Source of the DNA: Kalaharituber pfeilii
Lineage: Eukaryota > Ascomycota > Pezizomycetes > Pezizales > Pezizaceae
Assembly (NCBI GenBank): GCA_015179045.1
Contig: WHUZ01000018.1
Location: 310,001-374,000, forward strand
Length of the DNA: 64,000 nt
Direction: 5' to 3'
The notes beneath the pieces were generated by a model. The model made no database searches, was not told the origin of the DNA, and saw nothing but the letters and a program-made list of their open reading frames with translations. Every line of letters starts with the position of its first letter. The stretch's first letter is position 1. Both the position numbers and the translations under genes were made by a program. This document shows positions 42,282-52,347 of this stretch, piece by piece.

Positions 42282-42491
42282 TATCAAGCAGGGTGGATTA
42301 ATGCGGCAACTGGAGAAAATCCGTCGGAATGGAAGTTAGTACGAGATGGTCTCCCGTTGATAGATACTTTGATTATGGGAACCACAGCCTCGCCACCCGA
42401 AACTGGAGGACCAGATGCCCAGGCCATCGCAATCGCATGCGGTATGCACAGCTCAGCTCCAATAATGCAAGCAGGGCCAAATACGCAGTAG
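42282..42491 (+). CDS. Candidate last exon of paralogue 2
   Basis: The frame contains EWKLVRDGLPLID and PPETGGPDAQ and stops at the site homologous to paralogue 1. A GTGCGT at 42219 could be the donor, corresponding to GTAAGT in paralogue 1. The acceptor is uncertain. Confidence 0.4.
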   Translation, partial: YQAGWINAATGENPSEWKLVRDGLPLIDTLIMGTTASPPETGGPDAQAIAIACGMHSSAPIMQAGPNTQ

Positions 42492-42848
42492 GAATTTTGG
42501 TGGTGCCATATTGTCATTGAGACTAGTATGAACGTATTATGTCTTGTTTTGAAAACTTTTCTTTGAAAGCAAATTATACTATGTAGTCAATTTCAAATAT
42601 TTTGAGATTGGCGAGCGTTACGCGATCATGCATGGCTGTACGACCTTCTGCTTCTTCATATCTTGTTTCCCTTAGTTTGAGTATGGATGGAAATTTTGAT
42701 CATGGGTAAATCATATTCTAGGTTATCCCAAGTGCACAATGTTCACCCGCACGTGTGTACCTGAATGATGTGTTGCTTAGCTTCCTAGCATCGCACGCTT
42801 AGAAATGGAACGAGCAGAGATATAGTGCGAGGGCGTAGATGTCAGTTC
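42492..42848. other. 3' flank of paralogue 2, duplicated
   Basis: Diverged but alignable with 27640-28040 downstream of paralogue 1 (for example CTTCATATCTTG and TAGTTTGAGTATGGATGGAAATT-like words), showing that the duplication included at least about 250 bp of 3' flank. Confidence 0.5.
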
Positions 42849-42853
42849 TAATG

Positions 42854-42889
<36 letters not shown>
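42849..42889 (+). mobile_element. Ten-base family-1 tail plus oligo-A
   Basis: Only TAATGATATT and about 31 A remain. Left flank GATGTCAGTTC and right flank GATAGTTCAG are loosely similar. Possibly the most extreme truncation in the window, or a chance A-tract. Confidence 0.4.
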
Positions 42890-42891
<2 letters not shown>

Positions 42892-42944
42892 TAGTTCAGA
42901 GCACCGTGGATCACGAGTGGGGACAGCATTAGGGCTCATGGGAA

Positions 42945-45110
42945 AAGCCTAAATGGGGGGCAGGGCGGCGATAGAAGCCCCGCCGGACGAGAGGAGCCAA
43001 TTTCCAGGTCTCTTATTTTGCGTTCTCTCGGTGCGCCATGTGCGTATACACTCCATGCCCACGCCCTCCAGGTGGCGATATTCCTGGCGACGCTCGTGTA
43101 TAACTGTCTCTATTTCATGGGGTGTAATTTGGTGAGCCTCACGGCTGTCGCCCACGCCGCTTTCCCCAGTCTGAGTCTTCTCCGGTGGTGTCCTCATATC
43201 TCAATTCCCAGTCCACATGTAGTCCGACGAGCCTGTAAGTTGGGCCTTTAAACCCGACTAGAAGAGTTTCTGACTTCTCCGGGTCTATCTGGTACCCCTC
43301 TTCCGCCGCGTCTCTTGCCAGGGCTGCCCTTCGAGTGAAGTTTCTTTCCGCCGCCTTTTCTGCCACTGGGGCTATCCCCACCAGGAACAGCACCGGAGAC
43401 AGTGGGGAGCCCTGTGGGGTCCCGTCCGTCATTAGGCTCTCTGCTCGTTTTTCGCCATCCCATATTAGGTTGAATACCCTGCCATGGCCAAGTGCTACAA
43501 GCGGGGTTATGTGATTAAAAAAAAAAAAAAAAAAAAAAATATCAGGTTGAATCTGCTGGGTCTCAGGAACGAGTCCACAAAAGCTACTAGGTTGTGATTT
43601 GTCCGCCCGAGGCGCTCCACCACCCTCCGCCTCCTGACGAAGTTAAATGCCGATTTGATGTCGTCACCCACTAGTGCTACCCATTCTCCATCCTGGAGTC
43701 TCTTATCCACTTCCTTCAGCGTCTGTCTCTGGAGGTCTTCCGCGCCTCTATGAGGTCTCCCTCCCATCTGAGTGTCATGGAAGAGGGGGTCCTGCCGTTG
43801 TACCAGGTCCGCAACCACCTTCTGCAACCAGCTCCTTCCTGATGTACGCTGCTATGCGCCCCATCCCCGAGGGCGAGTGTATCGTCGCGAACGCTGGGTG
43901 GAACGTAGTTTCTCCCCCTGGTGCTCTCCATGCCTCCCCGATGAATATAATGTCTATCTTCCGGTCTGCCGCCTTCTGCAGTGCTATGTCCGTCCCCACT
44001 ACTGCCCTGCCCACATTCTGGTAGGCGATTCTCAACATGCCGCCCCCTTCATCCCTAGTGCCCTGCGGGGACGTACTTGTTGTTCTTCGGTCTTCTTCGG
44101 GATCCAGTTCTCCTTCTGTAGTGGCCTCCCGCACATTGGATGGTGATCATTCGTCATTTTGCAGCATGGACATGTCTGTTTCCATCCCCCATTCAGGTTT
44201 ACCACCTCCTCCACCTCCTTTCTCCTCGGGGAGCTCTTCAGCCACTCCGGGAGGTTTCGTTGTCTCGGAACCCACTGGATCACCTGGCCCACCTGGAAGT
44301 GCACACAGTAGCCCTCGGAGTCCGTGTATCGGTAGCGTCGTGCTTTGTCCGAATTCTCCTTTCCAATGTCTGCTCTCAGAAAGCATTTTACTCTCCCTCC
44401 CCGAAACTTCAATCCGTCTCTTAGCACGTCTACTACGTTGTCCGTCACAAATACTGAGATCGCCGGGTTGCCATTTCTAGGGGGGCACCTGCTTGGCGGT
44501 CAGCCTCCTGGCCCCTCTCGGGCCCACTGTCCCCAAGTTCTCTTCTTTCAAATCCCTCCCCACCCGTGTCGAAGACTCCGTCGCTCCCACGTCGAAGGTC
44601 ACTACCTCCACCATTCTCTTGTCCCAGTCTGCCCTCGCCGACGAGCCGGCCTTACGCACTGCATCCTGTAGGGCGTCCAATGATCTCGGGCCCTGCTTAC
44701 TCTCTGTGTCCGCCATCAACAGTATTCTCTCGTGCGGGAACTCCCTGTCCAGTATTATCCTTCTTATCTGATATGGTGCATCCTTGCCAAGGTGCCGGTT
44801 CGCCCCGATTTTGAAAACTTCCAGTGCCTTGTGGGCCTCCTTCGGGTCGGTGCATCTCTCCTGCCAGTTTGGGGATCCGTGTAAGCGTGCCTGCCACAGG
44901 TCCTTCGTCCTCCATGGGTTTATCGGCTCCTCTCTCCTCTTCTGGCTCCGAGCCCGTACGTCAACCACCTGCTCGCCCCCCGGTCCAGATGCCACTCCTG
45001 CGTATGTCTTCGTCCTGTCCGGGCCCCTTGCGCACCTCTGCCTCCCTTCCGTCACTTCCCTAAGGGGACGCACTGGCAGCCACGCTGATATGGGTGAAAG
45101 GGGAGTAGCA
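42945..45110 (-). pseudogene. LINE with ORF1, partial endonuclease and partial reverse transcriptase
   Basis: On the - strand: an ORF1/gag-like frame (45073-44477, basic, Arg-rich), then a Cys/His motif (CPCCKMTNDHHPMC) near 44200. An APE-type endonuclease start follows (RIAYQNVGRAVVGTDIALQK, IIFIGEAW, about 44030-43870). The endonuclease breaks off and the frame resumes in reverse transcriptase: QMGGRPHRGAEDL, motif A-like VALVGDDIKSAFN, motif B-like TDGTPQGSPLSPVLF, then a motif D-like EEGYQIDPEKSETLLVGF. The catalytic YxDD and the endonuclease C-half are missing. A family-2 copy also splits it. It cannot be autonomous. Confidence 0.8.
43476..43539 (+). mobile_element. Family-2 minimal insertion inside the LINE
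   Basis: TATTAGGTTGAAT (43463-43475) and TATCAGGTTGAAT (43540-43552) bracket CCCTGCCATGGCC, GCGGGGTTATGTGA and oligo(A). It separates reverse-transcriptase motifs A and B of the host LINE, so it is younger. Confidence 0.88.
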
Positions 45111-45144
45111 CATAGGAACGAAGGGGCGGGGCAGCAGGATCACC

Positions 45145-45700
45145 AGTGTTTTTTTTTTGTTTTTTTTTTAATATCATTACTTGCGTGCTGCCCTGTGGGC
45201 TATGGCGAGGTTAGGTACATAGGGAATAAATGAGGAAATACGCAAATCTGAGTAATCTCGGCCTCCCCGAGAGGAAATTGTCCCTCGAATGTATGGAAAT
45301 AAGTAACAGAAAATGAGAAACTCAAAAGGAGAGTGTCCCCCAGTATCGCCATCACGTCCCCGCCCATGTCAGCACGTCCACCAACAGGTTCCCCCCTTCG
45401 CCTTCTTTTTGGGTGGTGCTTTCGCCTCCGCCTGACCTCCTGGCCACTTCCTTTTCCCTACCCTGCATCTCTCCCAAACATGTGTTGCCGTTTCTTCTTC
45501 TCCGCATCAGCGGCACTCCGGGCTCTCTGCCTTTTTTATCTTGTATTTCCAGGAGTTGAGGCCTTTTCCGCCCAGCATGCCCCCCAAGGTGCCCGCCAGG
45601 CTTCCCAGGCGCTGGAAGGATCATCAGTCCAAACTCTCTTTCACTTTTATTCAGGCTTTATCTCTTCATCGCGGGGGGCAGAAGGGGACGGGGTTTTATA
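45145..45700 (-). mobile_element. Family-1 LINE 3' fragment
   Basis: Oligo-T, AATATCATTACTTGC and hairpin at 45149-45213; to the right the - frame ends with LLVDVLTWAGT, the family terminal block, preceded by a degraded finger. It abuts the 5' end of the LINE at 42945-45110. Confidence 0.7.
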
Positions 45701-45732
45701 GTTTTTCTTCACTTATCTCATATGTTCCTAAT

Positions 45733-45777
45733 ACCTCGCCATAGCCCACAGGGTGGCACGCGAGTAAAAAAAAAAAA
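45733..45777 (+). mobile_element. Family-1 tail
   Basis: CCTCGCCATAGCCCACAGGG, GCACGCGAGTA then oligo(A); the TGATAT part is lost before the A-run. Target duplication not clear. Confidence 0.65.
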
Positions 45778-45917
45778 GGCTTAAATACACGGTCCGGTTG
45801 GCATGTACAAAGATCATCATCTACACACGTCTTCTTCCATTTGCGTAACCCAACACTTCAGAAATCATATTGTTTATTCATTCCTACTGCTTTCCCATGT
45901 ATACAATTCCTGATGAC

Positions 45918-46052
45918 CCTGAGATGGGTAGGGAGATGACATTTTTTTGCCTAGAATTTTTATCTTTTGATTTTCTCCCTTGTTATTATTTCCTTTGTAT
46001 TTAATCTCGTCATAGCCAAGAGGCGGTATACGAGTACTAAAAAACAAAAATA
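45918..46052 (+). mobile_element. Family-1 insertion, CTCGT/ACGAG subtype
   Basis: TCCTGATGAC at 45908-45917 and 46053-46062. The stem reads CTCGT...ACGAG, a paired change from CTCGC...GCGAG. The tail is A-rich with one C. Confidence 0.82.
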
Positions 46053-46062
46053 TCCTGATGAC

Positions 46063-47184
46063 TTCCCAGCAGAGGGCTTAGCGATAAAGCCGTGTTTCCC
46101 TACGCGCTCATAGCATACAGGGCCTGAACCAGTCGTATGAGAGGTGGGGGAACATACGAGTGAGCGCTTTTAGACCCTCTATTCAGATCAGGTTCCGGAC
46201 TGGTTGACCGTTCGCGATCAGTTCGAAAGAATGGCCAGCCAGCCCCGGCCCGCAAGGCCAATCGGAAGATACAGTATATGCTCCAACTTCGGCTAAAGGC
46301 ATTATAATAGATCATGCCAGCTCGTGTAATCACCAGCTTTACTTATCGATACCGCATTACATAGGTGTAATCGTACTTACTTACTTACCCGGACCACCTG
46401 CATAAGTGTCCATATTGGCCAGGTTCGAGCATGCATGCTTGCAAGTCTTCCGGCCCGACCCACTAGATAAGTACTGCACTTATGTAGCATACAAGTAGCT
46501 AGCATGAGACTATAGCGTAGCTGTATTGACCCACTCATTACTTGCTTTGTCAGCTCCACTAACCCACACGACCAATGGACCATCGTGAGACCAGACCATC
46601 GTAGTGGCCACATTCGGCACCGACATACGTATAACGTACCCGTAGTTTATTACTATCTACTATATATTTTTCAAATCACGTGCTTTGTGTACCAAACGCA
46701 ACCCGCCGGCTTGAGGAAATGAATATGTAGCATCTGTAAATTGGATGCAGCTCTCGCCTAGGTCTCGCAGCCGTACAGCCGCACGACATGTCTCACTGTA
46801 CACGTCTTCATGCGTAGGCTGTGTGCTCAGGGTGATACAGTGTTGACGCTATAGTACCTGTATATACGAATATGTATTTCGTAAGCTCGAGTTCATTTTC
46901 CACAGGGGAATACATGATCACGTTAACAAATATGCCGCCTGATTATGACATCTTCTCATCCCCTCAGCCTCGTTTAAACCCCTGCCATAGCAGACACGAA
47001 GGAAGGGGGAAAGAGTACCGGAAATTATTTGGCTTTGATGGTGCCTACAATACAACCCTGGCCCATATAAACAAACTCTAACAAACATGAACTTATACAG
47101 AGAAGACACAAAAAACACAAAAGCATTCCTTCTCATCCTCCCTGTAGGTGTCTATTTCCAGCGGCCTCATCTTTAAAAGCCCCT
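46063..47184. other. Intergenic sequence
   Basis: Short frames only; none has a recognisable motif. No RNA gene or repeat seen. Confidence 0.35.
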
Positions 47185-47197
47185 AAACCTGTTCTAG

Positions 47198-47605
47198 CAT
47201 ATGTCATATAGGCCACTACGCAGACTAGGCAATAGGGTCGCAACGCTAGCTGGCATCCTTGGAGGCAAGGGCCTCCGGCGATGGAAATTCAAGGTCGGCA
47301 CAGCTGACAGCCCGGAATGCCGGTGGTGCGGCGAGGCTGAAGAAACGACCCTTCACATATTGTCTCAATGTAGAGTCTGGAAGCAGAGATGCCCAAGGGG
47401 TGAGGATGGATTGTGCAGACCCTTGGGTGACCAAGATGAAGGGGAGGGCCTTCGGGGAGTGATAGGAATTTTGGAATGGGCGAGGGGTTAGCCCCGGGGG
47501 ATTTACTTCTATTGTTCCGTACTTGTACTTTGTTTTGATGTAACTAGACCTCGCCATAGCCCATAGGGCGGCACGCGAGTATTGATATAAAAAAAAAAAA
47601 AAAAA
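47198..47605 (+). mobile_element. 5'-truncated family-1 LINE, coding end intact
   Basis: AAACCTGTTCTAG at 47185-47197 and 47606-47618. The + frame to 47491 shows SPECRWCGEAEETTLHILSQ, CRVWKQRC and GVIGILEWARG-stop. The 3' UTR ends CTCGC/GCGAG, TATTGATAT and oligo(A). Confidence 0.9.
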
Positions 47606-47854
47606 AAACCTGTTCTAGGCTTCCGGGGAATATACCGACGCAAGGCTTTGAAGAGCTTGGCTGTGGTAGGAAATAGTTCACGAGATGGACTAGTGTAGAC
47701 TCACGTTAGGAAGGCATGGGAGTTCCTTGAGTGCTTACAACAGTTATAATGTGGAAAGAAAGTCAATCTGATTGCCTTATATTCTATCTAGATTCTTCTA
47801 AGTAGATTCCAGTTTAGGTCTCTAAATCTAAGGTCTCATTCAGCCAGTGTTCCC

Positions 47855-48164
47855 GTGCAGATGGTGCGGCGAAGAAGAGACAGCGATTCATGTCTGGGAG
47901 AGGTGCAGGGTTTGGAGACGGGGGACCGGGGGGGGGGGGGGGCAGAGACAAGAACACCGAGACGGAAGGAAGGCGAGGACCCACTTGTGGCATTGTTGGC
48001 TTGGGCAAGGACATGAGTTTCTCTTGAGAATTTTACTTTCCTAATTTACTTACTTTTCCAATTGTTACTTTTCCAATTATTTCCTATGTATCTAACCACG
48101 CCATTGCCCACAGGGGCGGCAAGCGAGTAATGATATTTAAAAAAAAAAAAACAAAGAGAAAAAG
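47855..48164 (+). mobile_element. 5'-truncated family-1 LINE
   Basis: GCCAGTGTTCCC at 47843-47854 and 48165-48176. It starts within the finger (CRWCGEEETAIHVWERCRVW) and ends with hairpin, TAATGATATT and A-rich tail. A run of about 15 G lies at 47926-47942. Confidence 0.9.
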
Positions 48165-48176
48165 GCCAGTGTTCCC

Positions 48177-48940
48177 AACAGGCCGGCCAGGCAAGGCCAA
48201 GGGGACAGCCTGGACCGTAAAAATTTAGGCCTGGGCCTGGAATGAACTTTCAGGCCGGTCAGCCTAGGCCAGACCCTGAAAAACGCTCAGAACCTGAGTC
48301 TACATCTGACTAACTTATATATGATTAGAAATTAACCAATTATAGCTGAAATAGAAAATGCTTGAAACAAATAGTGCAGATCTATTTCCAATAACTCCGA
48401 AACATACTCATACAGGAACGAAGAAAGGTTATTGTGTAACTCTAGTTATTAATAAAAGATAATTACAAAGAAACTGCTAGCTATAGTTAGTAACCAAGAT
48501 TGCTAATCTTAGTAGTTATTTATATTATTGCCGACAAAGATCTATCATCCTAGCTCACTGGTAGGTGTTAGCGAGACAATCAGGTAGTAGCACTTAGATA
48601 ATGATACCTTTGATAATACAGTAAAGACAAATAATAATGAGATAGGTTACTCCTATAACAGTACTTCTCTTCTTAGAGCACATGTCCCGAGTGGCTATTA
48701 GCTATCACTTTAATCTCTTAAGAATATAAGCCTTACAGCTTAGTATCATTAAGCTTCTCACCTTGACTTAGCAGTATGTTCTGTCATGATCCAATTCAAC
48801 ATGATATCTATATTGTCCAGACTAATTGTATCCTTATATCACATTGGTTTTTCATTTTTGAACTTGCTTCATGGCCTTAGAAGGTATAGGTAAGGGGTAC
48901 TTAGCTTTTATTTGAAGATATACCTGCTACCACCAGAGTT
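48177..48940. other. GGCC-word patch then AT-rich spacer
   Basis: 48180-48270 repeats GGCCGG/GGCCAG/GGCCTGG words like those at 15.9-16.6 kb. The rest is AT-rich, with no frame or recognisable element. Confidence 0.4.
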
Positions 48941-49135
48941 GGTCTCTTTTTTTTCTTTTTTTTTCTTTTTTTTTCTAAATATCATTAATCGCGTGCCGCC
49001 TTAAGGGCTGGCGATGTTTAATTACATGTAACGAAAGGGAAAGAACAAAGAAATTTGCCTATCGTCCAGCCCAGTCGAAGATAAAGGAAGAGCAGAAATT
49101 CGAAGGAATCCGCCTATTGTCCATCCCAGTCCAAT
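48941..49135 (-). mobile_element. Family-1 LINE 3' end, ATCGC/GCGAT subtype
   Basis: Oligo-T with C interruptions, ATATCATTAATCGC and GCCGCCTTAAGGGC at 48950-49015, then 3' UTR sequence to the right. The younger + strand copy at 49146-49587 lies just inside its right part. Confidence 0.65.
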
Positions 49136-49145
49136 ATGTTCATCA

Positions 49146-49587
49146 GGAACAGACTGGATCTCAACTACAAACCACTACAATGACTGGGACAAAGAGTCTC
49201 GACATTGGCGGGCATACTAGGGGATAAAGGCCTAAGATGATGGAGATACGAAATAGGCAAAACAGACAGCCCGGAGTGCCGGTGGCGCGGCGAAGAGGAG
49301 GAGACCACCCCCCACGTACTAGCCCGGTGCAAGGTTTGGAAGAAGAAATGGTCCGGAGGGGAGGCGGACCTGCTCAGACCCCGAAAAGCGACCAAAAGGA
49401 CAAAGACTCATTGGTAGACATTCTAGAATGGGCGGGACGATAGATGGAGACGGAATACCTTAGCCTAATTCTCTTTACCTTTATTTTGCTTTCCTTTTCT
49501 CCTTTCTCCTTATTTCCCAATACATGTATTTAATCTCGCCGTAGCCCATAGGGCGGCATGTGAGTACTGATATTAAAAAAAAAAAAA
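49146..49587 (+). mobile_element. 5'-truncated family-1 LINE nested in another
   Basis: ATGTTCATCA at 49136-49145 and 49588-49597. The coding end shows SPECRWRGEEEETTPHVLAR (first finger Cys pair partly lost) and SLVDILEWAGR-stop. The stem is CTCGC/GTGAG with a G-U pair. Confidence 0.88.
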
Positions 49588-49597
49588 ATGTTCATCA

Positions 49598-50680
49598 ATG
49601 CATCCTTTTCTTTTTTGTCATCGTTCGGATAGAGTTGGCTCGGTAAATATTATGACAGCACTCTTAACTTTGACAATTACTGGAAGAGCTGAATCACCAA
49701 AGCCAGAAAACTTTTGAGAGCTCTCTCTAATCTAGGGAACTCATAGGAGAGACTAAGCCCTACCTTATAGCAGAGGATATACACTGGCATAGTGAGAGCA
49801 GTAGCTCTAGTATAGAGTTCCAAGATTGATTGGAGAGGCTAAAGGAAATGGAGAGAGAAGTTTGAAAGGCTTCAGTATTAGACCTTTCATAAATATATCA
49901 AGGTAGTTTAGGAAGTGGCAAGAAAGATTGAGGCAATTGCAGGTATCAAAAGTGTGGCTTTAATCCTTTATCAGAGTCAGGCGAAGTATGCTCTAAGGTC
50001 AATAAGGGACTCCACAGGAGCAGGAGACCTATGGCCTAAGAGCTTCAGAGAGATGCAGGCCACGAAACCAGACTAGAATTAGAGTAAAAAAGGCCGAGGC
50101 TGAAGAGATTTTGGATTAAACTGAATGGAGGGTATGAGTAAAGAAGATAGTTTTGAATCAGTAGTAGAGTGAATTGCCAGTAGGCTTGAAGTTGACAAGG
50201 AGAAGAAAGTGTCCTAAAGACGTGATGTTTAATGACTGAGGGCAGAAATTGAGGTCATTGACCACTAACTAGACAAGAAGGATGCCTCTACCAAGTGAAA
50301 AAAGGCTATCAACAAGGCCAAGAGCGATTTAGTAACTGTTTTTATAGATAGCAGTTGCAATTAAGAAGGAAGAGTGGAAGACAATGGTGCTAGAAACAGG
50401 TAGTAGCAGGTGAGTCAGCAAGGTTCCAGTAGAGCTACTTCTGCTATCGCTATCACCGTCTATGCCTTCTGCTATAGCACTCAATCAGCCTACCCAAAAT
50501 GTCAGAACTACGAGCAAAGTGGGCCTTCCAAAGGACTGTAAGTAAGCATTCCTTGCAATGCTGATGTCTGCATAGAAGTTTTATTGTAAATAACACAGGT
50601 ATTGTTATTTCTATTCCAATTACCAATAATAGGTTTGGAGTGAGGATATCATGAGGAGTTGAGTTCTGCCAGAATAGTGG
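49598..50680. other. Old degraded sequence, no supported gene
   Basis: AG-rich DNA with stop codons in all frames over about 1 kb; it may be a decayed element but no motif survives. Confidence 0.35.
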
Positions 50681-50700
50681 TGCAATGCGATGTCGATGTC

Positions 50701-50893
50701 TTTTTTTTTTTTTTTTTTTTAATATCATTACTCGCGTGCCGCCCTGGGGGCTATGGCGAGATTAGTTACATGAGATTAGATACATATAAAGGTAGAAGAA
50801 AAGGAATAAGAAAAGATCCTGTGTGTCTCCTATGCCCCTGCCCACTCCAAGATGTCTCTTAGTGGGTCTGTGTCCTTGCTCTTCGGAGGAGTG
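50701..50893 (-). mobile_element. Family-1 insertion in a GATGTC repeat
   Basis: GATGTCGATGTC at 50689-50700 and 50894-50905 flank a 193-bp insert: oligo-T, AATATCATTACTCGC, hairpin and short 3' coding/UTR part. Confidence 0.87.
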
Positions 50894-50911
50894 GATGTCG
50901 ATGTCGTGATG

Positions 50912-50945
<34 letters not shown>

Positions 50946-51343
50946 CTAGTACTCGCATGCCGCCCTATGGGCTATGGCGAGGTTAGGTACAAAGGAGGTA
51001 AGCAAATAAAGTTGAGACCTCCACCTCTTTTGCTCCTCCTGTTCCCCCTGCTCTGCGAGCGAAGATGGATAACTAAGGAAATAAATTTAAAGCTGCTCGA
51101 AAGAAACTGTTCATCGCCCCGCCCACTCCAACAACACAACCAACGGGTCTCGGCTGTCCTCCTTCGCCTTCAAGGGTTCAATCACTGCCTCCTTACCCCC
51201 AAGCCACCACAGCTTCCACTGTCCAGACTCTGCACTTTTTCCAGATGTGTTCTGCTGTCTCTTCCCCTTCCCCGCACCACCGGCATTCTGGGCTCTCTGC
51301 CTTGCCTGTCCTGAACTTCCAGGCCCTGATGCCTCTCCCCCCC
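50912..51343 (-). mobile_element. Second family-1 insertion in the same GATGTC repeat
   Basis: GTCGTGATG at 50903-50911 and 51344-51352 flank 432 bp. The - frame contains a finger region and RDPLVVLLEWAGR-stop; the oligo-T is over 30 bases. It lies 18 bp from the previous insertion, in the same orientation. Confidence 0.87.
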
Positions 51344-51352
51344 GTCGTGATG

Positions 51353-51673
51353 CGATGTCAATGTCATGATGCGATGCAATAGAGTGATGCGGTTTGCTAG
51401 AGCAAGCGAAATGATACATGGCTATACTCACCTCTGTTGGACAGTTCCAATTTTGGCGGGCGGAAACTCACAATTTAGTTTCGCACGAAATGACCTTAGC
51501 GAAATGTAGAAATCGTTTGGTTGCTGAAGTTTCTACTTGAACTCTCGTGGTCAACCAAACAGGGCCTTAATCCAGTGTGCGAATTTACATCCATTTAAAT
51601 CCTTGGCTCCCTCACGTTACACCGAGTCTGGGCACGAGAACAACGTTACACTCTTTACGATTCTGGTGTCTAG
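51353..51673. other. Short intergenic spacer
   Basis: Starts with the rest of the GATGCGATG simple repeat (to about 51400); otherwise nothing recognised. Confidence 0.35.
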
Positions 51674-51681
51674 TGTCAAAC

Positions 51682-51748
51682 CCCCTTTTTTTTTTTTGTT
51701 TTTTAAAGTCACATGACCCCGCTCGCAGCTGTTCGCCATGGCAGGGCA
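51682..51748 (-). mobile_element. Family-2 minimal insertion, 67 bp
   Basis: TGTCAAAC at 51674-51681 and 51749-51756. On the - strand CCCTGCCATGGCGAACAGC, GCGGGGTCATGTGA and A-rich tail. Confidence 0.82.
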
Positions 51749-51882
51749 TGTCAAACACCCTATCTTGGATCTACTCCCAGTTCACCTTAGCTCTTCAGTC
51801 TCTAGATCTGTTGCTGCAGCGGTTTGTACAGCACCTACCTTACTGCACGCAATCACACGATGTTTGTGAACTGGGCTGTGGC

Positions 51883-52342
51883 TGTTACGGTTTCTACGAT
51901 GATGTAGTAAATATGAGGGTGTAACTTAGGACAACGCTTGGTGCTTGACCTTCGACAGGGCAGCTCTAGCTGGCCCTTCTTATAGTCAATCCGGCGTGCC
52001 TTCCTTCTATTGTCTCTCTATGCTATGATATCACGATGCTCTATCTATAGGCATCCCTCAGCCACTGCCTCGCCTCATCTAGAGGTCCATCCGGTGGCTC
52101 TGCTCCTGGAGGTCCGTTCAGTGGCTCTGCTCCTGGAGGTCCATTCGGTGGCTTTGCTCCTAGAGGTCCGTCCGGTGGCTGTCGCTACGCTCTGACCATG
52201 CCGGCATTCCTTGTGATACACATCCGTGCCCGACCCATGTTTCATTGCCAGACTGCAGCTATCGGTTGATCAGGCCGAATTGTCGCTAGTAGCTTTACAG
52301 GCCAATGTGGGTGGATATCCCCTTCGCGGGTAGACCCTGACA
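51883..52342 (+). mobile_element. Solo LTR, 460 bp
   Basis: Starts TGTTACGG, ends CCTGACA, and GTGGC flanks both sides (51878-51882, 52343-52347). Same family as 20432-20858. Positions 52083-52190 hold about four copies of a 27-bp unit (GGTCCRTYCGGTGGCTCTGC...), which the other copy lacks. Confidence 0.87.
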
Positions 52343-52347
52343 GTGGC

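Noticed and set aside
42909..45144. GGATCACGAGTG and GGATCACCAGTG as target duplication of the LINE at 42945-45110
   Set aside because: The 3' side of the LINE has no oligo-T next to the left copy, and the right copy sits beside another element; one mismatch in 12 bp may be chance.
46100..46333. 77-codon - strand frame
   Set aside because: No motif and no start context; isolated in transposon debris.
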